64,000 nt of DNA from Romanomermis culicivorax (GCA_963922205.1 CAWUHX010000412.1:62001-126000); one strand, 5' to 3'; shown: positions 24,701 through 39,700, numbered from the stretch's first letter. Notes: a model not told the origin generated them from the sequence alone. Made by a program: numbers and translations.

Positions 24701-27700
24701 TTTTTTCAATTTTTTTAATAAATTTTAATATTTTTGAAAATTTCAAAAAAATTAAATTTTGAAGAATTTTAAAAGAATTTATCGATTCCAAAATTTTTTT
24801 TAAAATTATATTTTCGAAAATTTGAAAAAAAACTTAAATTCTAAAAAAAAATTGTACCCGTTTTGGAACTTTTTTGAAATTTTTGTAGTTGTAAATTTTT
24901 TTTAAATTATGTAATTAATTCGGAAAAAATTTGAATTTTTCTAAAATTTTATTCATTTCGGAACTTTTTCACGTGGAAATTTTTAAAAAAATTTGTAAAG
25001 CTTTAAATTGTTTTTTTAAATTTTTTGACAAAAACGCAAAATTTACTTGTTTTTTGGAGCATCTTTGAGAAATTTTTTTTAAATATTTTTTTCAATTTTT
25101 TTTAATAAATTGCATTTTTTTAAACGTATATTTTAAATTTCTCCTCTGAACTTCTAAAAATTTGGAAAAAATTTCAATTTTTCGAAAATTTTCATCATTA
25201 TTTTGTGAAACTTTTTTTTTAAATGTTGTCATGCATTTGTGAAATTTGCTCGTTTTTAGCACTATTTTTGAACAGTTTTTTGCAAAAAAATAGTTTTTAT
25301 TCAAATTTTTGTAATAAATTTAAATATTTTTTAAAATATATTTTTAAAAATTTAAAGAAAAAAAATTAAATTTCTAGCAATTCGAAAAAAAATTTAAATT
25401 TTTGAAAATTTAAAAAAAAATTTTTAATCTTTGGAAGCTCGGGAAAAATTTGAATTTTCAAAAAAAAAATTTCATACATTCAAAAATTTGCAAAAATTTA
25501 AAAAAAAATTTTTGTAAAGCTTCTAAAAATTTTTTTTCTGGACGTGAAAATGCGAAATTTCCTGCATTTTCAAAAAATTTACTCCAATTTTTGTAAAAAT
25601 TCAATTTTTTGGTGTGAAATATTTTGCAATTTTCTGTTTTTAATTTAAAAAGTTCCAAAGAAAAATTTTAAATTTCGAAAAATTTTATTCAGTTTGAAAT
25701 TTAAATAAAAAAATTTTGTGATAAACATTGAATATTTTTTTGTAAAAATTTTTTTAAAAATTATTTGTAAATTTTTTTGTAAAAATTTTTGATTTTTTCA
25801 AATTTTTTTTAATGAATATAAATATTTTTTAATCATGCGGAAAATTTCCTTTTAAATTTAAAAGAATGTAAAAAAATTTAAATTAAAATTAAGAAATTAA
25901 AAAAAAACAGTATTTTTCAAATTTTCTCTTAAAAATATTTTGATTGTAAAAGACTTTTAAAATATTTTATAACAAATTGTTAGAAATTTTTGTAAATAAT
26001 TTTTGCAGAATTTTTGTGAAGCATTTTAAAATTTCGTATAAAGTTTCAAATTTTTTAAAAATTTTTGTAAAAGATTTATAAAAATTTTTTGAAATTTGAA
26101 AAACAAAATTTAAATTTTGATCAATTTTTCAGGAAAATGTTAAAAAATTTATCTGAAAAAGTTGAAATTTTAAAAAATTTATCTGAAAAATTTTTAAATT
26201 TTGTAAAAAATTTTGCGAAAAATTTTTAAATTTTGTAAAAAATTTTAAAATTTTGTTTTTCTCAATTTTTTAAATTTTCTAAAAATTTTATTTTTTCCTC
26301 AGGTTTTAGACGAAATCGGCGCCGTTGCGTCGTTAAGGCAGCTGGCCTCGTCGCCGGCCGACACGTCGGCCGTCCGTTTCGCCCAAGAAGTTTTGGAATA
26401 CGTGGGCGAAGTTCTACCCCGCACCCTGGGCCAAATGGTACCCTCTTGGACGCCCGAAGACGTACAATTTTGGGTCACTCAGGTAATTATTGAAAAATTC
26501 GAATTTTGCACTTTAAATTTGAAAATTTCCAGATTTTCAGCGATTTTCCCAGCTGAAATTCTAATTTTTTGAATGAAATTCGATTTTTTTCGGTGAAATT
26601 TCCATTCTTTTCCGCGAAATTCTAACTTTTTGCAGTGAAATTCCAAATTATTTATGATGAAATTCGTATTTTTTGAGTAAAATTTGAATTTTTTTGAGTG
26701 GAATTTCATTTTTTAGAACTGGAATTCGGTTTTTTCGCGTCAAATTTCAATTTTTTCGAGTGAAATCCGAATTTTTTTTTTCTGTGAGATTCGAACTTTT
26801 CTGGAGTAAAATTCGCATTTGCTCGAAAACATTCGAATTTTTTTAGTAAAATTTGAGTTTTTTATGTGAAATTTTATTTTTTTGCAATAAAATTCGAATT
26901 TTTAGGAGTGAAATTGAATTTCTTTTTAGTAAAATTCAATTTTTTCCGCAGAAAAATTGCAATTTTTTTCGATGAAATGCGAATTTTTTCATCAAATTCG
27001 AATTTTTCGAAGTGAAATTCGATTTTGCGGGATGAAATTGGGAGTTTTGTAATTCCACTTTTTTAGTGAAATTCGCACTTTTTCGAGTAAAATTCGAATT
27101 TTCAAAAGTGAAATACAAATCTTTTTGGTGATATTCAAATTTTTCTCGATACAATTCGAACTTTTTTGCATGGAATTCGAATTTTCCTGCAATTAAATTG
27201 GGATTTTCTCGAGTGAATTCGAATTTGTATGAAAAAAATTCCAATTTTTCCGAGTGAGATTGAAATTTTTTGAGTGAAATTCGAATTTGGAATTTGACTT
27301 TTTCGATTGAAATTTGAATTTTTCTGAGTAAATTTCGAATTTTCTCGAGCGAATTTTTAAATTTTTTGGAATAAAATTCTAATTTTTTGCTGCGAAATCA
27401 GATTTTTTTGAGTAAATTTGCATTTTTTCGAGTAAAATTCGTTTTTTGAGTGAAAAATTCTTCTTCGATGAAATTTTTTAAATTCGAATTTTTTGTGGTA
27501 AAATCCGAAATTTCCTGAGGGAATTCGAATTTTTTTAGAATAAAATGCGAATTTTTTTAATGAAATTGGAATTTTTTGGATGAAATTCGAATTTTACTGT
27601 TTAAACTTGAAAATTTGGCGATTTTTCGCGGAAAAATTGCAACTTTTCGAGCAAAATTCAAAAAAATTGAAATTTCGCTGGCATAAAATTCAAATTTTTA

Positions 27701-30700
27701 AAGTAAAATATGCATTTTTTCAGGTGAAATTCTTTCTTTTAATCTTAAATTTTAGACTTTGTTGTCCAATTGAGAAACATTTTTTCATAAAAAAAAAGAA
27801 AAATAAAGCAAAAGATTTAAGAAATTAAGAAAAAGATTCGAAAAAGGTGTAAAAATTGACAAAAAAATGTCGAAATTAAAAATTTTTTTAATGTAAAATT
27901 TAAAACAAAGTATAGGAATAGTCTGAAAAAATTAAAAAAATTAAAAATAACCCGAAAAGTATAAAAAATTCAAAATTCTAAAAAATTCAAAATTTTGAAA
28001 ATTTAAAATTTTCAAATATTCGAATGAAATTTGAAGTTTTTGAAGTAAAAATCGAATTTTTTGTGGCGAAATTTGAATATTTTTTCGATAAAATTGAATT
28101 TTTTTCTAGTAAAATCTGAATTTTTCTAAGTGAAATTCAATTGTTTTGAGTGCAATTGAAACTCTTCCTGATGAAATTCGAATTTTTGCAGCGAAATTCG
28201 TGTTTTTTGAGTGAAGTTAGAATTTTTTTAGAAATTCGTATTTTCTTGCGTGAAATTCGATTTTTTTGGATCATATTCGAATTTTTTTGCGTAAAATCTG
28301 AGTTTTTACGAGTGAAATTCTAGTTTTTAAAGTGAAATTTGAATTTTTTAAAATGTAATTTGAATTTTTCTGCAGTGAAATTCAAATTTCTTGGATGAAA
28401 TTGGAATTTTTGCAGAAAAATTGGAATTTTCTTGCCGAGAAATTGAAATTTTGCTGATGAAATTCGAAATTTGTACTGAAATTCGAGTTTTTAAGTTAAA
28501 TTCGACCTATTTTAAAATGGAATCGAATTTTTTCTGAATGAAATTGAAATTTTTTTGACAGAAATCCCGGTTTTTTAGCGAAATTCTAATTTTTCTGAGT
28601 GTAATTTATTTTTTTGCAGCGAAATTTGAATATTTCAGTAAAGCTCAAAAAATTTTTTTGCGTGAAATTCGAATTTTTGAATAAAATTCAAAGCCTTTTC
28701 GAGTGAAAATTCAAAAAATAATTTCCACATTTTTAAAAAAAATGTTACATTTACAAGAGTGTAAAAATTTATAGAAAAAAATTAATTTTTAAAAATTTTT
28801 TGAAAATTAAAAAAATTTGGACATTTTAAAAATTTGAAAATTTAAAAAATTTGAAAATTAAAAAAGTTTGAAAATTTAAAAATTTGAAAATTTAGAAAGT
28901 TTGAAAATTTAAAAATTTGAAAATTTAAAAAGTTTGAAAATTTGAAAAATTTCAAAATTTCAAAAAATTGAGAATTTTCAAAAAATTGAAAAATTTTGAA
29001 AATTTAGAAAATTCGAAAATTAAAAAATTGGAAAATTTTGTGCATTTTGAAAATTCGAACACTTTAAAAATTTTAAAAATTTAAAGATTTAAAAAAATTG
29101 AAAATTTGAAAATTTAAAAAGTTTGAAAATTTGAAAGGTTTGAAAATTTGAAAAATTTAAAAATTTTAAAAAATTGAAAATTTTCGAAAAATTGAAAAAT
29201 TTTAAAAATTTAAAAAATTTGAAAATTTTGTAAATTTGGAAAATTCGAATACTTTGAAAATTTGGAAATTTGAAAAATTTTAAGATTTAAAAAGTTGAAA
29301 ATTTAAAAAATTTGAAAATTCAAAAAATTTAAAAATTTAAAAAATTTGAAAATTTAAAAAAATTTGAAAATTTAAAAAATTTGAAAATCCAAAAAAATTG
29401 AAAATTTGAAAATTTAAAAAATTTGAAAATTTGAAAATTTAAAAAATTTGAAAATTTGGGAATTTAAAAAATTTGAAAAAATTTGAAAATTTCAAATTTA
29501 ATGAATTTAAAAAATTGAAAACATTTTAGATCGGTTTCGGCGACGTTGCTCTCAATTTCGCCAAATTTCGGGTGGACGGCGATCTACTTTTAAGAACGCG
29601 GGACGAAAATTTAATCAACGAAATTGGTCTGAATTCTAAATACGAACGGATGCGTTTCGAACGAGAATTGAAAAGTTTAAAAGTAAAAATTCTACAGTAA
29701 GAAAGACAACTTGCAGACGTCAATTTATTTCACAGTAACAAAACGAACTTGCAAATCTGAAACAAGTTTTCTACAGTAAGAAGTTGCAGACGTCAATTTT
29801 TTTTACAGTATCATAACGAACTTGCAGATCTGAAACAAGTTTTCTACAGTAAGAAGACAGTTTGCAGACGTCAATTTTTTTACAGTAACAAAACGAACTT
29901 GCAGATCTGAAACAAGTTTTCTACAGTAAGAAGTTGCAGACGTCAATTTTTTTTACAGTATCATAACGAACTTGCAGATCTGAAACAAGTTTTCTACAGT
30001 AGGGAGACAACTTGCAGACGTCAATTTTTTTACAGTAACAAAACGAACTTGCAGATCTGAAACAAGTTTTCTACAGTAAGAAGACAGTTTGCAGACGTCA
30101 ATTTTTTTTACAGTATCATAACGAACTTGCAGATCTGAAACAAGTTTTCTACAGTAGGGAGACAATTTGCAGACGTCAATTTTTTTACAGTAACAAAACG
30201 AACTTGCAGATCTGAAAAAAGTTTTCTACAGTAAGAAGACAGTTTGCAGACGTCAATTTTTTTTACAGTATCATAACGAACTTGCAGATCTGAAACAAGT
30301 TTTCTACAGTAAGAAGACAGTTTGCAGACGTCAATTTTTTTTACAGTATCATAATGAACTTGCAAATCTGAAACAAGTTTTCTACAGTAAGAAGACAGTT
30401 TGCAGACGTCAATTTTTTTCTACAGTATCATAACGAACTTGCAGATCTGAAAAAAAGTTTTCTACAGTAGGAAGGCAGTTTGCAGACGTCAATTTTTTTA
30501 CAGTAACAAAACGAACTTGCAGATCTGAAAAAAAGTTTTCTACAGTAAGAAGACAGTTTGCAGACGTCAATTTTTTTACACTAACAAAACGAACTTGCAG
30601 ATCTGAAACAAATTTTCTACAGTAAGAAGACAGTTTGCAGACGTCAATTTTTTTACAGTAACAAAACGAACTTGCAGATCTGAAAAAAAGTTTTCTACAG

Positions 30701-33700
30701 TAGGAAGACAGTTTGCAGACGTTAATTTTCAATTTTTCTTTTTAATTTGATCAAAATTTAAATTCTTCAAAATTTAAAAAAATGAATTTTTCAAATATTG
30801 AATATTTTTAAAATTTTTCATTTCCAAACTTTTTTAAAATTTTCTTTAATAAACATTGAATTTTTTGTCATTGCGAATCATTTTTGAAATTTTTTTCAAC
30901 GTAAAAATGCAAATTTGCTTGGTTTTAGCACATTTTCTCAAAAATTTATGCCGAAACTTTTTGTAAAAAATATTTCTTTTTTTATTTTTGTAATAAATTA
31001 AACTTTTTTCGTAAAATATTTTCGGAAATCTTTTTGAAACTTTTAAAATTTTGAAAAAATTCAAATTTTTCGAAAATTTTATTCATTTTTAGAATTGTTT
31101 AAAATTTAATTTTTTGTCAAAATTTTTTGAAAATTTTGTAAAGCATGTGCGAGAAAAATTTTCTTAAATTTTTTTGGAAGTAAAAACGCGAAATTTGATC
31201 GGTTTTAGGAATATTTTTGGAAAATTTTCTTTGAAAAAATAATTGTTTTTATGTTTTAAATCTTCAAAAATTTAAAAATATTAAAATTTTTAAAATTTTG
31301 AGCAAATTTAAATTTTCGGAAGAAATTTAAATTTCTGAAAGATTACATTCATTTCGTAACTTTTTAAAAATTTTGTAAGCAATTCTGGAATTTTTTTCTA
31401 ATTTTTTCCGGACGTTGAAATGCAAAATTTGCTAATTTTCAGCAGCATTTTTGAAAAGTTGTCTGTAAAAAATGGTTTTTTTTTTAAATTTTTGTCATAA
31501 ATTTGAATTTTTTGTTACAAAAAGCTACAGTTAAAACTTACAGTATAACCTACAGTATACTTACACTTCACAATATACAGTAAGAAGTAGGTAAAGTACA
31601 GTATACACCTACAGTAAGTAACACATTTTCTACAGTAAGAAAGGCGACTTGCAGACGTCAATTTTTTACAGTAAGAAAAGAAACTTGCGGATCTAAAATA
31701 AATTTTCAACAGTAAGAAATACAACTTCAAGACGTCAATTTCCAATTTACAGTAACAAAACGAACTTGCAGACGTTAATTTTTAACTTTTTTTTCAATTT
31801 GAAAAAAATTCAAATTTTTCAAAATTTGAAAAAAAATTTATTTTTTCAAAAATTTAATATTTTTTACATTTTTTTTTTGAAACTTTTTCAAAAGTTTTCT
31901 TTAATAAACATTGAATTTTTTGTTTTGTAAAAATTTCTTTTTAAATTGTGAAGCATTTCTGAAATTATTTTTTTTGCAAATTTGCTTGTTTTTAGCGCTT
32001 TTTCGAAAAAATGTATACCGTTATTTTTTGTAAAAAATAATTTTTTTAGATTTTTGTAATAAATTAACAATTTTTTTCTAAAAAATATTTTTGAAAATCT
32101 TTTTTTAATTTTCGAAAATTTCAAAAAAGTTTGATTTTTGCGAAAATTTTTTTAAAATTTTATTTTTTGTCGAAATTTTCTAAAAATTTTGTAAAGCATT
32201 TCTGACATAATTTTCTTGAATTTTTTTTTAAACGTAAAAAATGCGAAATTTGGTCGTTTTTTAGCAGCATTTTTGAAACATTTTGTAAAAAATAATTTTC
32301 AAAATTTTTGTATTTTTTTTTTGTTAAATATGTTCGAAAATATATTTTTAAACTTTGAAAAAGTTTAAATTTTGAAAATTTAGAGAAAATTCGAATTTTG
32401 GAAAATTCTAAAAGACTTGAATTTTTAAAAATATGAAAAAAATTCAAATTTTTAAAAATTCGCAAAAAAATCTCTGAAAAATTTTATTCGTTTCGAAATA
32501 TTAAAAAAATTTTTTTTTGAGAAAATTTTTCACAAATTTTGGGAAAAAGAAATTTTCACAAATTCTGCATGTCTGAAATTTTTTTCTCTATGTTATCAAA
32601 CGTAAAAATAGAAAATTTACTAGTTTTCAGCATTATTTTTAAAAAAAATTTGTAAAAAATAATTTTTATCTTCAAATTTGTGAAATAAACTTAAATTTTT
32701 TGCGTAGGATATGTTTGAAAATCTAGTTTTAAATTTAGAAAAAATGTAAAAAAATTCAAGTCTTGAAAATTTTGAACAAATCTGAATTTTTAAAAATTAA
32801 AAATTTGGTAAAAATTGAAATTTTTCAGAAATTCGGAAAAAATTCCAATTTTGAGAAGATTTTATTCATTTTGATACTTTTTCAAAATTTTTTCCTGCGA
32901 AAATTTTTTCGAAATTTTGTTAAGCATTTGTGAAAAATTTTTTTTCAATTTTTTCCGGACGTACGAATGGAAAATTTGCTCGTTTTTAGAAGCATTTTTG
33001 AAAAATTTTGTTGTAAAAAAATTTTTTTTATAATTTTTGTTATAAATTTGAATTTTTTGTGGAAAAAGTTACAGTACACACTAACAGTATAACCTACAGT
33101 ATACTTACAGTTCACAATATACAATAAGTAGTAGGTAAGTTACAGTACACACTTGCAGTAACCTACAGTATGACTCTACAGTAAGAATCTTTTTCAAATT
33201 TTTGTAATAAATTTGATTTTTTTGTGAAAAAAGTTACAGTATTCACTTACAGTATACTTACAAGTTACAATTCACAATATACAGTAAGTAGTAGGTAAGT
33301 TACAGTACACACTTACAGTAACCTACAATATGACGCTACAGTAAGAATCTTTTTCAAATTTTTGTAATAAATTTGATTTTTTTGTGAAAAAAACTACAGT
33401 ATTCACTTACAGTATACTTACAAGTCACAATTCACAATATACAGTAAGTAGTAGGTAAGTTACAGTACACACTTACAGCAACCTACAATATGACGCTACA
33501 GTAAGGATCTTTTTCAAATTTTGGTAATAAATTTGATTTTTTTGTGAAAAAAACTACAGTATTCACTTACAGTATACTGACAGTCCACAATATACAGTAA
33601 GTAGTAAGTTACAGTAGACACTTACAGTAATCTACAGTATGACGCTACAGTAAGAAGTTTTTTTAACTTTTGTAATAAATTCGAATTTTTTTCTGAAAAA

Positions 33701-36700
33701 GTTACAGTATAACCTACAGTATAATTACATTTCACAATTTACAGTAATTAGTAGGTAAGAGACAGTATACACTCACAGTAAGCTACAGTATGACGCTACA
33801 GTAAGAATTTCTTACCAGATTTTGTAATAAATTTGAAATTTCATGTGAAAAAAGTTGCAGTAGACGCCTACAGTAACCTACAGTATGACGCTACAGTGAG
33901 AATTTTTTCAGCTTTTGTAATAAATTCGAATTTTTTTGTGGAAAAATTTACAGTATACACTTACAGTATAACCTGCAGTATACTTACAGTTCACAATCCA
34001 CAGTAAGTAGTTGGTGGGTTACAGTATACACTTACAGTAAGCTACAGTAGGACGCTACAGTATGATTTTTTTTGCAGTGCACGGCCGATTACAGTTGTTT
34101 GGATTTTACGCGACTGGATTTGTGGTTGATGCAAATCGATAAATCATTTTGCGTCTACACTTATCAATTATTGTGCGCAGGAGTTGATCGCAAAACCCTC
34201 TGCACTTTAAACGACGATTTACTCAAAAACGAATGCGGTATATCGAACGGTATTCATAGGATGAAAATTTTGCAAGCTGCTCAAGGTTAATTAGCATATT
34301 TTCGTACATTTTTGTGTTTTTTTGTTTTTTTTTGTAATTTTTGCTTTTTTCCAAAATTTTCCATATTTTTTTTGAATTTAGTTTTTTTTAAATATTTTTT
34401 CTCTTAATTTTTCCACTTTTCAGAAAATTAGCGTATTTTCCATATTTTGTCTTTTATTTTTTCTTTTTGAAAATTTTACAAGCTGCTCCAGGTGAATTTG
34501 CATATTTTCGTACATTTTTGTGTTTTTTTGGTTTTTTTGTCATTTTCATGTTTTTCGAGAATTTGCATATTTTTTTTGCTTTTTTTTAAATATTTTTTTG
34601 TCTTAATTTTTACACTTTTCAGAAAATTAGCATATTTTCCATATTTTGTTTTTTATTTTTTTCTTTTTGAAAATTTCACAAGCTGCTCCAGGTGAATTTG
34701 CATATTTTCGTACATTTTTGTGTTTTTTTGGTTTTTTTTTGTTTTTTTTGTCATTTTTACGTTTTTTGAGAATTTGCATTTTTTTTGGAATTTTGTTTTT
34801 TTTAAATATTTTTTCTCTTAATTTTTCCACTTTTCAGAAAATTAGCGTATTTTCCATATTTTGTCTTTTTTTTCTTTTTGAAAATTTTACAAGCTGCTCC
34901 TGGTGAATTTGCATATTTTTGTACATTTTTGTGTTTTTTTTTTTGTTTTTTTTGTCATTTTTACGTTTTTTGAGAATTTGCATATTTTTTTGGAATTTTG
35001 TTTTTTTTAAATATTTTTTCACCTTATTTTTCCACTTTTCAGAAAATCAGCATATTTTCCACATTTTGTCTTTTATTTTTTTCTTTTTGAAAATTTTACA
35101 AGCTGCTCCAGGTGAATTTGCATATTTTCGTACATTTTTGTGTTTTTTTGGTTTTTTTTGTCATTTTCACATTTTTCGAGAATTTGCATATTTTTTTTGC
35201 TCTTTTTAAATATTTTTCGTCGTAATTTTTACACTTCTCAGAAAATTATCATATTTTCCACATTTTGTCTATTTTTCTCTTTTTGAAAACAAGTTGCTCA
35301 AGGTGAATTTGCATATTTTCGTACATTTTTGTGTTTTTCGGTTTTTTTTGTTTTTTTTTGTCATTTTTACGTTTTTTGAGAATTTGTATATTTTTTTTGG
35401 AATTTTGTTTTTTTAAAATATTTTTTTCACCTTATTTTTACACTTTTCAGAAAATTAGCATATTTTCCCCATTTTGTCTTTTTTTTCTTTTTGAAAATTT
35501 TACAAGCTGCTCCTGGTGAATGTGCATATTTTTCTACATTTTTGTGTTTTTTTGGTTTTTTTTGTTTTTTTGTCATTTTCACGTTTTTCGAGAATTTGCA
35601 TATTTTTTTGGAGTTTCGTTTTTTTTTATATTTTTTTCTCTTAATTTTTATTTTTTTTTTAAATTTTAAAATTTTTTTTTTGCATATTTTTGTACATTTT
35701 TATTTTATTTCTTTGCTTAAATCTTTATCTTTTTTACACTTTTTTGAAACCTTGCATATTTTTTACGTTTTTGTTTTTTATTTATTCTTTTCTTTTTTTA
35801 TTAATTTTTACTCTTTTTAGGAAATTCTTTTATTTTTGTAGTTTCTTTTGTTTTATAATTTTGTTCTTTTTTAATTTTGTTCTTTCTTACACTTTTTTTG
35901 AAAATTCGCATATTTTTTGCATTTGTGTTTTTTTTTTTTTCAGTATTTTTTATACTTTTTGGGAAATTTCCATATTTTTTGAATTTTTGTGCTTTTTTTG
36001 GTTTCCCTTAATTTTTGTCATAGTCTAACGAAATTTGCATTTTTTGCATTTTTGTGTTTAATTTTTTGTGTTTTATTGAAGAAATTTTTTTTTTTAACTT
36101 TTTTGAAAATTTCCATATTTTTCCTGCATTTCTGTGTTTTATTTTTTTCTATTTTTTGTTTTTTCATTTTAACACATTTTTTGAAAATTTGTACATTTTT
36201 TGTTTTTTATTTATTTTTTTCACTTTTTTCCAATATTCATTTACACTTTTTAGAAACTTTCCATGTTTTTTGTACTTTTGTTTTTTTTCATTTTTCTCTT
36301 AATTTTTACACATTTTACGAAATTTGCATATTTTTCACTTTTCTGTGTTTTTCTTGTTTTTTCGTCCATATTTTTTCTATTTCATTTTCGATCTTCTCAA
36401 AAACGAATGCGGTATATCCAACGGTATTCATAGGATGAAAATTTTACAAGCTGCTTAAGGTTAATTTGCATATTTTTTACATTTTTATGTTTTTTGATTT
36501 TTTTTATTTTTCTGTCATTTTTGCTTTTTTCGAAAATTTGCCTACTTTTTTGAATTTTTTTTTTAAATATTTTTTTTCTCTTAATCTTCACACTTTTTAG
36601 GAAATTTGCACATTCTTTATCTTTTTGTGTTTTTTCTTCTTGAATCTAAGTCATTTTCACAACGTTTTGGTAAATTTTCATATTTTTGTCTTTTATTTTT

Positions 36701-39700
36701 ATTTTTTCCTCAATTTTTACTTTTAGGAAATTCACATATTTTTGTACCTTTTTTGTGTTTTAGTTCATTTTTTTGCCCTAAATTTTTGTCATTTTTCCAT
36801 TTTTTTTTGAAAATCTCTAATGTTTTGTATTTTTGTTTTTTTATTTGTTTGTTTTTTCATTTTTCCTTAATTTTTACACTTTTTAGAAAATTTGCATACC
36901 TTTAACATTTGTGTCGTTTTTTGGTCTTTTTTGTATTAATTTTTGCCATTTTTCTCATGAAATTTGCATATTTTAGTGCTCTATGATTTTTTCTTTTTCT
37001 AAATTTTTACAAATATTTGAAAATTTGGAATGTTTTTTTTTATTTTTATTTTTGTTTTTTATTTATTTCTCTCTTAATCTTCACACTTTTCAGGAAATTT
37101 GAATATTGCATACATTTTTTTGCTTTTTTCTCCATAAATTTTTGTCCTGCTACATTTTTTGGGAAAAGCATATTTTTGCGCGTTTTTCTGCTTTATTATT
37201 TTCTTCTTTTTAAAATTTTTGTCGTTTATAATTTTTTTTGTTATTTTCACATTTTAAATTTTTGTTATTTCCACACTTTTCAGGGAATTTCCATGTTTTT
37301 CACATTTTTGTTCTTTATTTTCCTTTGTGTCAAAAAATTTTCACTTTTTGAAAATTTGTATATTTTTCTATTTTTTATTTATTTATTTTTCCTTTTTTCC
37401 CTCAATTTTTACCCTTATTAGGAAATATCCATATTTTTGTACATTTTGTGCTTTTTTGTTTTTGTTCTTAAATTTTTGTCATTTTTTAAAGGAAATTTGC
37501 ATATTTTTGTGGATTTTTGTGCTTTATTTTTTCCATTTTTTATTTTTTTCCATTTTTTCACTTTTCGAAAATTTGCGTATTTTTCTATTTTTATTTTTTA
37601 TTTATTTTCCCTCTTTTTCCTCAATTTTTACACTTTTCAGGAAATATCCATATTTTTGTACATTTTGTGCTTTTTTGTTTTTGTTCTTAAATTTTTGTCA
37701 TTTTTTAAAGGAAATTTGCATATTTTTGTGGATTTTTGTGCTTTATTTTTTCCATTTTTTATTTTTTTCCATTTTTTCACTTTTCGAAAATTTGCGTATT
37801 TTTCTATTTTTATTTTTTATTTATTTTCCCTCTTTTTCCTCAATTTTTACACTTTTCAGGAAATATCCATATTTTTGTACATTTTGTGCTTTTTTGTTTT
37901 TGTTCTTAAATTTTTGTCATTTTTTAAAGGAAATTTGCATATTTTTGTGGATTTTTGTGCTTTATTTTTTCCCATTTTTTCCATTTTTGCACTTTTCGAA
38001 AATTTGCGTATTTTTCTATTTTTGTTTTTTATTTATTTTTCCTCAATTTTTACACTTTTTATACTTTTCAGGAAATATCCATATTTTTGTACATTTTTTG
38101 CTTTTTTGTTTTTGTTCTTAAATTTTTGTCATTTTTTAAAGGAAATTTGCATATTTTTGTGGATTTTTGTGCTTTATTTTTTCCATTTTTTATTTTTTTC
38201 CATTTTTTCACTTTTCGAAAATTTGCGTATTTTTCTATTTTTATTTTTTATTTATTTTTGCTCTTTTTCCTCAATTTTTATACTTTTTAGGAAATGTCCA
38301 TATTTTTGTACATTTTTTTGCTTTTTTGTTTTTGTTCTTAAATTTTTGTCATTTTTTAAAGGAAATCTGCATATTCTTGTGGATTTTTGTGCTTTATTTT
38401 TTCCATTTTTACACTTTTCGAAAATTTGCATATTCTGTTAATATTTTGTTTTATTTCATTTTTTCGACGATTTTTTGTCATTTTACACTTTTTTTAAAAA
38501 TTTCATATTTTTTTGTTTATGTTTTTTTCTTAATTTTTTTACACTTTCTAGGAAATTCGTATATTTTTGAACATTTTTCTGCTTATTATTTTCTTCGTTT
38601 TGAATTTTTTTTTCATTTTTGTGCTCTATTTTTTTTATCGATTTTTAATTTTTTTCATTTTTATATTTTTTCGAAAATTAAAAATTGTTTACCTTTTTGT
38701 TTTTTATTTTATTTTTGTGTTTTTTCCTTAGTTTTTACACTTTTTTGAAAATATGAAAATTTGCATATTCTTGTGTTTTGTTTTTTTTGCTTTCAATTTT
38801 TTAGTTTTTTTTTTATTTTGATTTTTTCTTTCCGTTTTTTTCTTCAATTTTCAAACTTTCTATGAAATTTTCATTTTTTTGATATTTTTGTTTTTGATTT
38901 TTTGATTTTGTCATGTTTGCACTTTTTATCAAATTTGCACATTTTTTTGCATTTTTTTAATTTTATTCTCTTTTCTTTTGTCTCTCATTTTAAATTTTTT
39001 AAAAATTTGCATATTTTTGTGTTTTTTTTCTCGATTTTAGTGATTTTTGTTTTATTTTTTTATTTATTTTTTTCATTTTTCGTTTCTGTTTTTTTTACAA
39101 TTTTTTGTTTTTTACGTTTTTTGCTTTTTTTTGTAGATTTTTTTTTTCTTCAGATTACTGTAGGTATACTGTAGAATTTTTTTAAGAATCTCAATCCTGC
39201 GTACAAAACGACGATTTCGACAATTCTACGTCCAATGTGATCAATAATCAAAAAGAAATCGATATTTTTATATGCTATCGTCGTTCGACCGGTAGCCAAT
39301 TGGCCAGTTTATTGAAAGTGCATTTGCAATTGAGGGGTTATAAGGTAAATTTTAAAATTTTAAATTTTTGAAATTTTACATTTTTGAAAATTTAAATTTT
39401 AGAAAATTCTTAGATTTTAAATTTTAAAAAATTATTTTTTTGAAAATTCGAAATTTTGAATTTCTAAAAATTTCGAAATTTCGAATTTTTATAATTTGGA
39501 ATTTTTGATTTTGAAAAAAATCCAAATTTTTTCTACAAAATTTTGAATTTTTGTTTGTTTTTTTAACGTTTTAAAAAGTCACATTTTTTGTGCTGAAATT
39601 TTTCCGAATTTTACCGAAAATCTATAAAAAAATTTGAATTTTGTCGAAAAAATTAGGATTTTTTTTTTAATTTCGACTTTTTATTCCAAAAATTACGTTT

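Noticed and set aside
26479-27244. Minus-strand Lys/Phe/Asn-rich open frames in intron 8
   Set aside because: Products of the GTGAAATTCGAATTTTT repeat.
29688-30735. CRISPR array, because of regular 77-bp spacing
   Set aside because: Whole unit is repeated with no unique spacers, inside an intron of an animal gene.
37327-38441. Long Phe-rich open frames of 264 and 334 codons as membrane proteins
   Set aside because: They arise from a 219-bp T-rich tandem repeat whose length is a multiple of three; overlapping frames are equally open.
39156-39186. Exon 11 acceptor at TTCTTCAG (39155)
   Set aside because: It gives an in-frame stop before the TIR domain; TTTTTTTAAG at 39186 fits the phase of exon 10.
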